From Candidatus Aminicenantota bacterium (GTDB taxonomy: Bacteria; Acidobacteriota; Aminicenantia; UBA2199): a DNA stretch of 11,676 nucleotides. The notes under the pieces are model-generated. The model was given only the letters and a program-made list of their open reading frames with translations, did not search any database and was not told the DNA's origin. Location: assembly GCA_020355945.1 (NCBI GenBank), contig CP070627.1:4827116-4838791 (forward strand). The letters run 5' to 3'. The position numbers and the translations under genes are program-made. The number at the start of each line of letters is the position of its first letter. The first letter of the stretch is position 1. This document shows positions 5,427-11,676 of this stretch, piece after piece.

Positions 5427-7742
5427 ATGAATGACCATGATAAAAACATACAAGGGATACTGTACTACCCCAAAGAAGATAGTCATTTAATTTCGCGTTT
5501 TAAGAAATTAAAAGAAAAACTGGATAATCTTTACTGGAAACACCATCGCCAATGGTATTTAAAATTTAAAAACCAGGAGGATGAAGAATTTAAACCCATC
5601 ACAGACTACCAGGGCTTATACTTTGTGTCCAATTACGGTCAGGTGGTTAGTTTTCATAAAAAATCACCGGCCTGCCTGGCTTATTCAAAAAAGAACGGTT
5701 TTTTTACCGTATCCCTGAGATTGGATGGACCGCAAAGATTGCATTATGTTCATGAACTGGTGTTTAACCATTTTGTTGGCCGCCAGTCAGGACGCCGGGT
5801 TGTTCATAAAAACGGTGATACTACGGATAACCACTATAGAAATTTACGTTCGGCTAAACCTTCGGAAAAGTCACGCCGTGGTTTCAGCCGACCCAAAGTA
5901 CATCCGATATTGCAATTTGACAAAGAGGGAAAATTTATCCGTCAATATGCGTCGATTCGAGAGGCTTCAAGGGCCGTCCGGGTGTCGGACAGAAACATCA
6001 GCCAATGTATAAAGAGAAAAGGTAAATCAGCGGGTGGGTATCAGTGGCGTTCCGGGAGTGACCCGCGCTTCTCGCGAAAAGTTCGGGATATTGACCCTTT
6101 GCCTCCCCGAAACTCCGACAAGGCACGAACTATCTTGCAATTTCATCGTAATGGAAAATTTATTCGTGAATATCCATCCATTTCAGGGGCCTCAAGAGAG
6201 TTAAAAATCGATGTGGCCACTATTGTGGAATGTGCCCGGGGAAAGCTGCATACGGCTGGGGGATACCAGTGGTACTACCGGGACCACCCGTTTTTCAATT
6301 TTGGTATTAACAATGTCGTGCCCATACCAAAGATAAAATCCCCACATAGAAAAACGGTTCTCCAGTTTGATCTTGATGGTAATTTTATAAAAGAATATCC
6401 TTCTTTATGGCACGCTACCCGGGCCGTGGGTCTTAAGTCCAGTGGGCTGAACTCCTGCTTAAAAGGAAAAACCTGGTCTGCCGGTGGCTATCAATGGCGA
6501 TACAAAAGCGATCCTCTTTTTAAAGACGGTATTGTCAAACTTCCCTCGATTATCCACCGGAAACTCTTTAAACCAAAACCGGTACTGCAATTTAATAAAC
6601 AAGGAAAATTTTTGCGAAAGTTTCCCTCCATATATGAGGCCATGCGAATTTCCGGTGTTTCCAATGGGGCCATTGTTCGCTGCATCCAGGGAAAAAGGCC
6701 ACTGGCCGGGGGATACCAGTGGCGATGGCAAAGCGACCTGCTAAAGGTAGAAGGAAAAAAAGGAAAAAGAAAGGCAAAAAAAATAAAGAATATCGAACCG
6801 GTTAAAGAGGTGCCGCCCCTATACCAGGAACGGCCGGTTTTCCGATTCAGCCTGGAGGGAAAATTTATCAAGGAATACCCATCAATCAGGGAAGCGGAAA
6901 GGAAAACCGGTATTAACAGTATCCATGGGGCGCTTACGAATGCATATAAAACTGCCGGGGGCTGCCAGTGGCGGTATAAAGATGATCCCCTGTTTAAAAA
7001 CGGGATCATTGATATACCACCGGTATCCTCCAAAAGGTCTTTTTCAACCAGGAACAAACAGGATAAACCAATTTCTTATGACTATTCAACCCCGGTTTTG
7101 CAGTTTGATAAAGAAGGAATATTTCTCCGGGAATACCCGTCATTAATCGAGGCGGAATTAGCAAGCAGGATCAACCGCCAGCATATTGTCCAGTGTACCA
7201 GGGGGAAAGAAAAATGTGCCGGTGGTTTCCAATGGCGGTACAAAAACGACCCAATGTTTAAAAACGGTATTTGCAATCTCGAACCGGCTAAAATGGATTA
7301 TTTTACAATACCGGTGCTGCAGTTTGATTTTAAAGGCAATTATATCGCAGAATATCCTTCATATGCAGAGGCGTCCCGGGCTGTTGGAGTGAATGCCACT
7401 TCTATCAGCAATTGTGCCAGGGGAATCAATTATACCGCTGCCGGGTACCAGTGGCGATTAAAAAATGACCCTATGTTCAAAAAGGGGATTGTTAATATTC
7501 CACCTCTAAAAAAAGTGACCGGCACAATGCGTAAAGATATTTTGCAATTCGATAGGAAGGGAAAATTTATCCGCCAGTATCCCTCGAAGATTGCTGCGGC
7601 TCGCGATGTGAACCGAAGTGTGCGAACCATCCAGGCCGCAGTCTTTAAACAGTGCAAATCGGCTGCCGGGTACCAGTGGCGCTCCATCAATGACCCTTTG
7701 TTCGAAAACGGCATTGTGGATATCGAACCCCTGGAAGAATAA
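5427..7742 (+). CDS. NUMOD4-HNH protein with eight tandem NUMOD1-type DNA-binding modules
   Basis: A 771-residue basic protein. Residues 55-80 (FKPITDYQGLYFVSNYGQV) are a NUMOD4 motif. Residues 105-145 are an HNH_3 nuclease core: the strand-helix YVHELVFNHFVG, then VVHKNGDTTDNHYRNLR with its H127, N135 and N139. This head is typical of homing endonucleases of phages and mobile introns. From 161 onward eight copies of a NUMOD1/IENR1-like module follow, starting at 161, 236, 311, 386, 471, 557, 630 and 705. Each reads xLQFDxxGKFIxEYPSIxEA, a variable helix-turn-helix, then AGGYQWR and a xDPLFKNGIxxIxP linker. Usual family members carry one to three modules, so eight is exceptional. No intron, intein or phage gene is seen around it. 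It may be a domesticated sequence-specific DNA-binding protein, a nuclease, or a free-standing mobile gene; only the domain reading is firm. It has its own promoter and ribosome site. Confidence 0.88.
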   Translation: MNDHDKNIQGILYYPKEDSHLISRFKKLKEKLDNLYWKHHRQWYLKFKNQEDEEFKPITDYQGLYFVSNYGQVVSFHKKSPACLAYSKKNGFFTVSLRLDGPQRLHYVHELVFNHFVGRQSGRRVVHKNGDTTDNHYRNLRSAKPSEKSRRGFSRPKVHPILQFDKEGKFIRQYASIREASRAVRVSDRNISQCIKRKGKSAGGYQWRSGSDPRFSRKVRDIDPLPPRNSDKARTILQFHRNGKFIREYPSISGASRELKIDVATIVECARGKLHTAGGYQWYYRDHPFFNFGINNVVPIPKIKSPHRKTVLQFDLDGNFIKEYPSLWHATRAVGLKSSGLNSCLKGKTWSAGGYQWRYKSDPLFKDGIVKLPSIIHRKLFKPKPVLQFNKQGKFLRKFPSIYEAMRISGVSNGAIVRCIQGKRPLAGGYQWRWQSDLLKVEGKKGKRKAKKIKNIEPVKEVPPLYQERPVFRFSLEGKFIKEYPSIREAERKTGINSIHGALTNAYKTAGGCQWRYKDDPLFKNGIIDIPPVSSKRSFSTRNKQDKPISYDYSTPVLQFDKEGIFLREYPSLIEAELASRINRQHIVQCTRGKEKCAGGFQWRYKNDPMFKNGICNLEPAKMDYFTIPVLQFDFKGNYIAEYPSYAEASRAVGVNATSISNCARGINYTAAGYQWRLKNDPMFKKGIVNIPPLKKVTGTMRKDILQFDRKGKFIRQYPSKIAAARDVNRSVRTIQAAVFKQCKSAAGYQWRSINDPLFENGIVDIEPLEE
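5904..7740 (+). repeat. Eightfold tandem repeat array (about 225-bp unit) within the NUMOD gene
   Basis: Module spacings in residues are 75, 75, 75, 85, 86, 73 and 75. The two longer steps come from linker insertions, a Lys/Arg-rich one after module 4 and a Ser/Thr-rich one after module 5. Most copies are diverged at the DNA level, but modules 7 and 8 share a 20-base identical stretch (7437-7456 and 7662-7681), offset by exactly 225 bp. Modules 2 and 4 also share a 15-base run over GGYQW. Confidence 0.88.
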
Positions 7743-7767
7743 GGGACAACATAAATCGGACTGTCCC
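7743..7767. repeat. GGGACA/TGTCCC inverted repeat
   Basis: GGGACA (7743-7748) and TGTCCC (7762-7767) are separated by 13 bases, directly after the NUMOD stop codon. The 6-bp stem with no T-run is a poor terminator. It may be a remnant of a palindromic repeat or a weak 3' end structure. Confidence 0.4.
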
Positions 7768-7809
7768 CAAAATCCATACAGGATATTAATAAAAAGGTTT
7801 TTGGCCGCC

Positions 7810-7815
7810 GGAGGT
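7810..7815 (+). promoter_or_regulatory. Ribosome binding site of the metallophosphoesterase gene
   Basis: GGAGGT lies seven bases before the ATG at 7823. It decides this start over the overlapping frame that runs from 7618 to 8016. Confidence 0.75.
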
Positions 7816-7822
7816 GTAAAAC

Positions 7823-9067
7823 ATGCCGTGGATCTATCGAATGGCAGTGAAGATCATGCTGTTGGCCTTGCCGTTATATATTTACGTTGGCTTTCGCCTG
7901 TCATCAGCAATAGCAAACGCATCAAAATCCAGCCGCTTTCCAATTTCAAAAAAGACCGCAGGGATTATTGTTTTTATTGTAATCCTCTGGTTCTACCTGC
8001 TGCCCATCACCCTTGAAATCTATTATCTAACCGGGAACTTCAAAGATTTATTTGTATATAGACCGCAGTTGCAGTGGCAAGATTACCTGGTTTTATTTCC
8101 CTCCTGGTGGGGATTGATTTCTGTGGTGGAAATATTCCCCTATTTTGTGGCACTGGATATCTTCGACAAGGTGAGCCGGTTAAAAATTTTCTCTCCCGGG
8201 AAAAAGCAGTCCGACAAAAAACAGCCTGAACCACGATGGCTGTCATACTTGAAGATCGGCATTGCATTGTTTTTTCTTTTTTATGTCGGGGTGCGCACTT
8301 ATTTAGATACCACTCATGTGCGCATCTCCACTGCGGAAGTGGCCATTGAAAATCTACCCAAAGAACTCCAGGGGCTTCGACTCTGCCTGTTCGGGGATAT
8401 GCATGTCAATCGCTACACCCAGGGAAAAAAACTGGATAAATTAAGAAATACCCTGCAAGCAGGAAATGAAGATTTGATCTTTTTCACCGGTGACCTGATC
8501 GGAAAGGGCCCGGATTATATCAACCAGGCGTTAAATGTGATATGCAATCCCCAAGGGAAACTTGCCAGTACAGCCTGTATGGGCGACCATGATTACTGGA
8601 CCGCCCCCCATTTGATTGCGCGGGAAATGAAAAGATGCGGTTGGAAATTTTTACAAAACCAGCATCATTTGATCTCTTATAAAGGGCATCGGATCCTGGT
8701 TACAGGTATCACTTATGTTTACAGCCAGCGTATCTTAATATATGAACTGGAAAGACTCCTGGGAAATGCACCAAAGGCAGACTTAAAAATTTTGATGGTG
8801 CATCAACCCAGGGAATTTTTAGTTGAGACCGCGGCCAAATATGGTTATCACCTGTTTTTAGGCGGTCATACCCACGGTGGAGAGGTGGTCAATCATTTAT
8901 TTGGCATACCTTTTAGCCCGGGTCTCCAGGAAACACGTTATTGCTGGGGACAGCACCGATTCAATGGTTTACAAGTAGTGATTACCAATGGTATCGGCCG
9001 TACATTAGCCGCACTCCGTTATCATGCCCCCTCAGAGATCACAAAACTCGTGCTGGTGAAGAAATAA
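7823..9067 (+). CDS. Membrane-anchored calcineurin-like metallophosphoesterase
   Basis: A 414-residue protein. The N-terminal third is membrane: hydrophobic segments at about 8-26, 46-68, 88-112 and 142-161, with a Lys-rich loop at 127-135. Residues 175-412 are a calcineurin-like phosphoesterase domain of the YkuE/YaeI type, with FGDMH (D192, H194), TGDL (D224), GDHDYW (D255, H256), VHQP (H327) and GGHTHGG (H349, H351). These residues bind two metal ions and cut phosphomonoesters or diesters; YaeI-like proteins act on lipid head groups, so a membrane substrate is a reasonable inference. The usual GNHD/E motif reads GDHD here, replacing Asn with Asp. Four membrane segments put both ends on the same side of the membrane; which side is not settled. 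Only 80 bp separate it from the NUMOD gene, with no clear promoter, so read-through is possible. A terminator follows at 9104-9128. Confidence 0.87.
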   Translation: MPWIYRMAVKIMLLALPLYIYVGFRLSSAIANASKSSRFPISKKTAGIIVFIVILWFYLLPITLEIYYLTGNFKDLFVYRPQLQWQDYLVLFPSWWGLISVVEIFPYFVALDIFDKVSRLKIFSPGKKQSDKKQPEPRWLSYLKIGIALFFLFYVGVRTYLDTTHVRISTAEVAIENLPKELQGLRLCLFGDMHVNRYTQGKKLDKLRNTLQAGNEDLIFFTGDLIGKGPDYINQALNVICNPQGKLASTACMGDHDYWTAPHLIAREMKRCGWKFLQNQHHLISYKGHRILVTGITYVYSQRILIYELERLLGNAPKADLKILMVHQPREFLVETAAKYGYHLFLGGHTHGGEVVNHLFGIPFSPGLQETRYCWGQHRFNGLQVVITNGIGRTLAALRYHAPSEITKLVLVKK

Positions 9068-9086
9068 TCTTTTTCTTTTGCCTCCG

Positions 9087-9109
9087 GCAGGCCCGCGGCG
9101 CGGGCACCC
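9087..9109 (-). repeat. GC-rich palindromic repeat, copy 2
   Basis: On the minus strand this reads GGGT, then GCCCGCG-C-CGCGGGC, then CTGC. It matches copy 1 (4210-4236) at 17 of 19 positions across GGGT plus the palindrome. The two differences are the two partners of one stem base pair, so pairing is kept. It lacks the TGGC spacer seen before CTGC in copy 1. It sits 20-odd bases after the phosphoesterase gene. Confidence 0.65.
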
Positions 9110-9128
9110 TATTAGGGGGCGCTTTTTT
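9104..9128 (+). terminator. Intrinsic terminator after the phosphoesterase gene
   Basis: GCACCCT, loop ATT, AGGGGGC (7-bp stem with one A-G mismatch), then GC and a run of six T. It follows the stop at 9067 by 36 bases and overlaps the GC palindrome, which can form a competing hairpin. Confidence 0.65.
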
Positions 9129-9195
9129 AATGGTCTGGGGCCAAGGGTCTAGTGGGGATTTGGGTGCCAGGCAAAGAGAAAAAAGAAAATTTTTA

Positions 9196-9224
9196 TTGAC
9201 AAAATTGGAGATATGAGGCAAAAT
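9196..9224 (+). promoter_or_regulatory. Candidate promoter of the Uma2 gene
   Basis: A perfect TTGACA (9196-9201), 17 bases, then CAAAAT (9219-9224), a weak -10 box. GGAG (9249-9252) follows before the start codon. Confidence 0.5.
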
Positions 9225-9259
9225 AGAAAATAGTAAATAATGAATAATGGAGATTGATG

Positions 9260-9823
9260 ATGAGCTCAGTGGCTTTCCAAATCGAAGACCTTCCGCACTA
9301 CACCTATGATGATTATATCCAATGGGAAGGACGCTGGGAACTAATTGGAGGTATTCCATTTGCCATGGTTCCGGCACCGGCAATAAAACACCAGGACCTA
9401 TGTGTCGAAATTGTCTTTCAACTTAAATCCCTGTTAAAAGATTGCCCTAAATGTAAAGTACTCTTACCAGTAGATTGGCAAATTGCAGAAGACACTGTGG
9501 TTCAGCCGGATGTTTTGGTGGTGTGCGCCAACCGTGAGAACCTGGAAGGAGCGAAACTGGAAATCCCTCCGGTCCTGGTGTTTGAAGTGCTCTCACCATC
9601 CACTACTCGTAAAGATAGAATTATAAAATACCAACTCTATGAACAGGCAGGAGTGAAGTATTACTGCATCGTGGACCCGGAAGCCAAAAGTGCCGAGGTT
9701 TTTGTGCTGCAAAAAGAAAAATACCATGAAACCGGGGTATTTAAGGATGGAGAAATGCTTTTCCACCTGGGACCATGTAAAATCCAATTGGATTTCAGTA
9801 CAGTCTTTGGAAACTTTTTTTGA
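9260..9823 (+). CDS. Uma2-family PD-(D/E)XK nuclease-like protein
   Basis: A 187-residue protein of the Uma2 (DUF820) family, a restriction-endonuclease-like fold often present in many copies in cyanobacteria and other large bacterial genomes. The cellular role of most members is unknown. Visible motifs are YTYDDYIQWEGRWELIGG (E28), HQDL...I..QL, VQPDVLVV (D84), PPVLVFEVLSPST (E109), DR..KY..Y..AGVKYY (K123) and WxVDP-like CIVDPE. The Asp-Glu-Lys set suggests an intact metal site, with the Lys displaced from the usual ExK position as is common in this family. Three in-frame starts exist (TTG 9254, ATG 9257, ATG 9260). GGAG at 9249-9252 is best spaced, at seven bases, for 9260. It stands alone between a terminator and a repeat-rich spacer, with a 13-bp direct repeat on either side (9164-9176 and 9842-9854). 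No toxin-antitoxin or methylase partner is adjacent. Confidence 0.87.
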   Translation: MSSVAFQIEDLPHYTYDDYIQWEGRWELIGGIPFAMVPAPAIKHQDLCVEIVFQLKSLLKDCPKCKVLLPVDWQIAEDTVVQPDVLVVCANRENLEGAKLEIPPVLVFEVLSPSTTRKDRIIKYQLYEQAGVKYYCIVDPEAKSAEVFVLQKEKYHETGVFKDGEMLFHLGPCKIQLDFSTVFGNFF

Positions 9824-9879
9824 TTGTCCTAATTGACATTCGTGCCAGGCAAAGTTTTTGCTCATTTTGAATTTTTTTT

Positions 9880-9995
9880 GCCACGGATTTACACGGACTT
9901 TCACAGATGGATATTTAGTTTTTGGTTTTATCGTTTATTGATTGAATTTTTCTTTTTTAGTCCGTGTTTGTCCGTGTTCGTCGCCACTATGTGGC
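9880..9995. repeat. Imperfect inverted CACGGA/TCCGTG repeat in the Uma2-ATPase spacer
   Basis: The left arm, CACGGATTTACACGGACT (9882-9899), and the right arm, AGTCCGTGTTTGTCCGTG (9959-9976), are inverted copies agreeing at 15 of 18 positions, about 60 bp apart. Within each arm the ACACGGA/TCCGTGT unit is itself repeated at a 9-bp step. A small perfect stem, GCCAC-TAT-GTGGC (9983-9995), follows. Similar ACACGGA-type repeats recur in intergenic regions of many bacterial genomes; whether this is a mobile element or a structured RNA is unknown. Confidence 0.6.
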
Positions 9996-10051
9996 TAAAA
10001 TTAGAATTGCTGCCGCGTTTTGGGGTTTGCTATTTTATTCCATTTATGGTA

Positions 10052-10057
10052 TATAAT
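10052..10057 (+). promoter_or_regulatory. -10 box placed for a leaderless ATPase mRNA
   Basis: A perfect TATAAT ends five bases before the ATG at 10063, so the mRNA would start at or next to the start codon. The only purine-rich stretch, GAGG (10058-10061), is one base from the ATG, too close for a Shine-Dalgarno. The best -35 match (TTGCTA, 10027-10032) is 19 bases away and weak. Confidence 0.5.
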
Positions 10058-10062
10058 GAGGC

Positions 10063-11676
10063 ATGGACTACGCATTAGAAGAACGAATCGGTAACCCGGA
10101 CCTGTTCACCGGGAGAAAAGAAGAACTGACTTATTTTCTTAAATGGATTAACGATATCAAAGAAAGAAAATCTCAGAGCACTGCCATACTGGCCCGCCGC
10201 AAAATGGGGAAAACCGCCCTGATGGAACGGTTGTTTAATATTACCTTTTCCAAAAACGACGGGGTGATCCCGTTTTACTTTGAAATCAAGGAAAGAAAGA
10301 TATGGATCGTGGATTTTTGTATTGATTTTTTCCTTACCTTTATCTACCAGTACATCGCATTCAAATCCCGGAAAACCGACTATCTCGGCAGGCATAAAAG
10401 GAAAAACCTTAACGAGGCGAAACAAGCCGTTATAAATGAAGGATTGGAGTATTTGACCGGTATAATCGAAGATGTGGAATACACCGTTGGCCATGGCCAT
10501 GTGGATTTGCTGTGGGAAACGGTTCGTGAAGCCCCGAAAACCATCGCTTACAGTGAGAAGGAATTCATCGTGCAGATGATCGATGAGTTCCAGTTCATGA
10601 ATGCCATGATCTATCGTGACAAAGATATGAATATCCTGGCGGAAGACCTGGCTGGCGGATATTTAAGTACAGCCGAAAGTAAAATTGCACCACTGCTGGT
10701 GTCCGGCAGTTGGGTGGGCTGGGTGATGAAAGAATTGAGCAGTATGCTCCCGGCACGGTTCAGGAATAAAATCCTTAAAAACATGCCGGAAGATGAAGCG
10801 ATGGAGATGTTGTACAAATACTCACGCTTTTTTGAAGTCCCGGTGACCGAAGAAACCGCTTACTTGCTTATTAGCCTTTCCGAAGGCAGTCCCTTTTATA
10901 TCAGTGCTGTTATCCGCTCCAACTGCCCGGACAAAAACCTGACCTCCATCGATGGGTTGACCCGCACGTTGGAGTTTGAGACCCTGGATGACCAGGGGAC
11001 CATCAAATCCACCTGGATGGAATATATTGCCAGGGCTTTCCCTCAAATCAACGATCGAAATACCAAAAATATCGTGCTGCATCTTTCCAAACATAGAGAC
11101 CGGGAATTGACACGGCAAAATATACTGAAGGACTTAAACCTGGATATGACCGATGGCGAATTGGAGAAAAAGCTTAAAGCCCTGGTCAAGGTGGATATTA
11201 TTAACCAGGGGACTTCAAACTTTCGCTATCGTGGGGTAAATGATAATATTTTCGACAAAGTATTTCGCGGAGTTTACGAAGAAGAGATTCGTGAATTTGA
11301 TGTGAAGGTAATCAGGAAAGAATACAGCGATGAATTGAAAAAGGAAAAGAAGCGATATAACCGCTTGCTGGGAAAGTACAATTACCAGAAAGGGTATTTT
11401 GCCGAGTATTTGCTGCTGGATCAATTAAAATTACATGCCCGTGAGAACAATGATTTGTTAAAGTCGATTACGCGGTATTTACCGGGTGATTTCGATTTTT
11501 GCGATTATTCGCGGGTATGGAAGTACCACAGCTCACCGGAGTATGCCCGGGTTTTCAGTGTGGATATTTTTGCCCTTTCAGCCAACTCCGGGGATTATTC
11601 CATTATCGGTGAAGTGAAGAGCCGTGATCATAAGAAATTTTCAAAAGATGAAGCGATTCGTTTCCTGGATAAATTC
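10063..11676 (+). CDS. Archaeal-type P-loop ATPase with C-terminal nuclease-like domain (3' end outside window)
   Basis: 538 codons are open to the right edge. Residues 15-60 hold FTGRKEEL and a Walker A, ARRKMGKT (K50, T51). Walker B is FIVQMIDEFQFM (D174, E175). LLVSGSWVGWVM (211-222) fits the sensor strand, and 340-395 a winged-helix segment. This order matches the archaeal-type ATPase family (PF01637, STAND/AAA+-related). The C-terminal part has KGYFAEYLL (E448), then VDIFALS (D501) and a strand ending IIGEVKSR (E517, K519), the D-x(n)-ExK pattern of the PD-(D/E)XK fold that often follows these ATPases (DUF234-like). The family's roles are poorly known; a DNA-directed, possibly defence- or mobile-element-related function is inference. 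The usual GRRRxGK reads ARRKMGK, a conservative change. The protein lacks a signal peptide and should be cytoplasmic. The start is set by family alignment with FTGRKEE and by the -10 box just upstream. Confidence 0.82.
   Translation, partial: MDYALEERIGNPDLFTGRKEELTYFLKWINDIKERKSQSTAILARRKMGKTALMERLFNITFSKNDGVIPFYFEIKERKIWIVDFCIDFFLTFIYQYIAFKSRKTDYLGRHKRKNLNEAKQAVINEGLEYLTGIIEDVEYTVGHGHVDLLWETVREAPKTIAYSEKEFIVQMIDEFQFMNAMIYRDKDMNILAEDLAGGYLSTAESKIAPLLVSGSWVGWVMKELSSMLPARFRNKILKNMPEDEAMEMLYKYSRFFEVPVTEETAYLLISLSEGSPFYISAVIRSNCPDKNLTSIDGLTRTLEFETLDDQGTIKSTWMEYIARAFPQINDRNTKNIVLHLSKHRDRELTRQNILKDLNLDMTDGELEKKLKALVKVDIINQGTSNFRYRGVNDNIFDKVFRGVYEEEIREFDVKVIRKEYSDELKKEKKRYNRLLGKYNYQKGYFAEYLLLDQLKLHARENNDLLKSITRYLPGDFDFCDYSRVWKYHSSPEYARVFSVDIFALSANSGDYSIIGEVKSRDHKKFSKDEAIRFLDKF

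Noticed and set aside
6491..7057. 188-codon open frame on the minus strand inside the NUMOD gene (and similar ones up to 7777)
   Set aside because: These are antisense shadows of the tandem repeat. Their sequences repeat in step with the sense modules and none has a ribosome site or recognisable domain.
5904..7740. CRISPR array
   Set aside because: The regular 225-bp repetition is in-frame protein coding with diverged copies, not short identical repeats with unique spacers. No cas gene is present.
7618..8016. 132-codon plus-strand frame bridging the NUMOD and phosphoesterase genes
   Set aside because: It is out of frame with two clear genes, and the GGAGGT site at 7810 supports the phosphoesterase start instead.
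10075..10500. 141-codon minus-strand frame opposite the ATPase start
   Set aside because: The plus-strand ATPase frame carries Walker motifs through this stretch; the minus frame has none.
1..11676. tRNA or rRNA genes
   Set aside because: No cloverleaf with a T-loop motif and no rRNA-like sequence was noticed in the intergenic stretches, which are mostly short or filled by the repeats described.

Overview
The window comes from a bacterial chromosome of roughly mid-40s percent GC (estimated by eye). It carries a signal-peptide-bearing tricorn-type protease, an archaeal-type ATPase with a nuclease-like tail, an Uma2 gene and a calcineurin-like phosphoesterase. This mix, with strong sigma70-like boxes and GGAGG ribosome sites, would fit a large-genome environmental lineage such as Candidatus Aminicenantes or another Acidobacteriota-like group. 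No marker gene fixes the taxonomy, so that is a guess.

Layout. Positions 1-2184 (minus strand) hold the first 728 codons of a secreted tricorn-like protease that runs off the left edge. A divergent intergenic region (2185-2368) has one well-spaced promoter for it and one for endonuclease V (2369-3082, plus). Next comes a secreted protein built of three 110-residue Ig-like repeats, each with a CxxC (3123-4187). A 430-bp gap (4188-4617) holds GC-rich palindromes and an AT-rich hairpin. It is followed by a TIM-barrel sugar phosphate isomerase/epimerase-like protein (4618-5358) that appears to have a leaderless mRNA. Its neighbour (5427-7742) is the most unusual gene: a NUMOD4 + HNH_3 homing-endonuclease-like head followed by eight tandem NUMOD1-type DNA-binding modules at a period near 75 residues. 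A membrane-anchored metallophosphoesterase follows (7823-9067) and ends at an intrinsic terminator. The right end is accessory in character: an Uma2-family PD-(D/E)XK protein (9260-9823), a 240-bp spacer with an imperfect inverted CACGGA-type repeat, and an ATPase with a C-terminal PD-(D/E)XK-like motif (10063 to the right edge, incomplete).

How the genes relate. Most genes look like single transcription units with their own promoter. Only endonuclease V and the Ig-repeat gene (40 bp apart) look plausibly co-transcribed. There is no obvious single pathway. Housekeeping DNA repair and peptide turnover sit beside a DNA-binding repeat protein and a nuclease/ATPase pair.

The best candidate for something undescribed is the eight-module NUMOD1 array. 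Second is a dispersed palindrome whose two copies (4210-4236 and 9087-9109, opposite strands) differ by a compensatory base-pair change, which points to selection or replication as a structured element.
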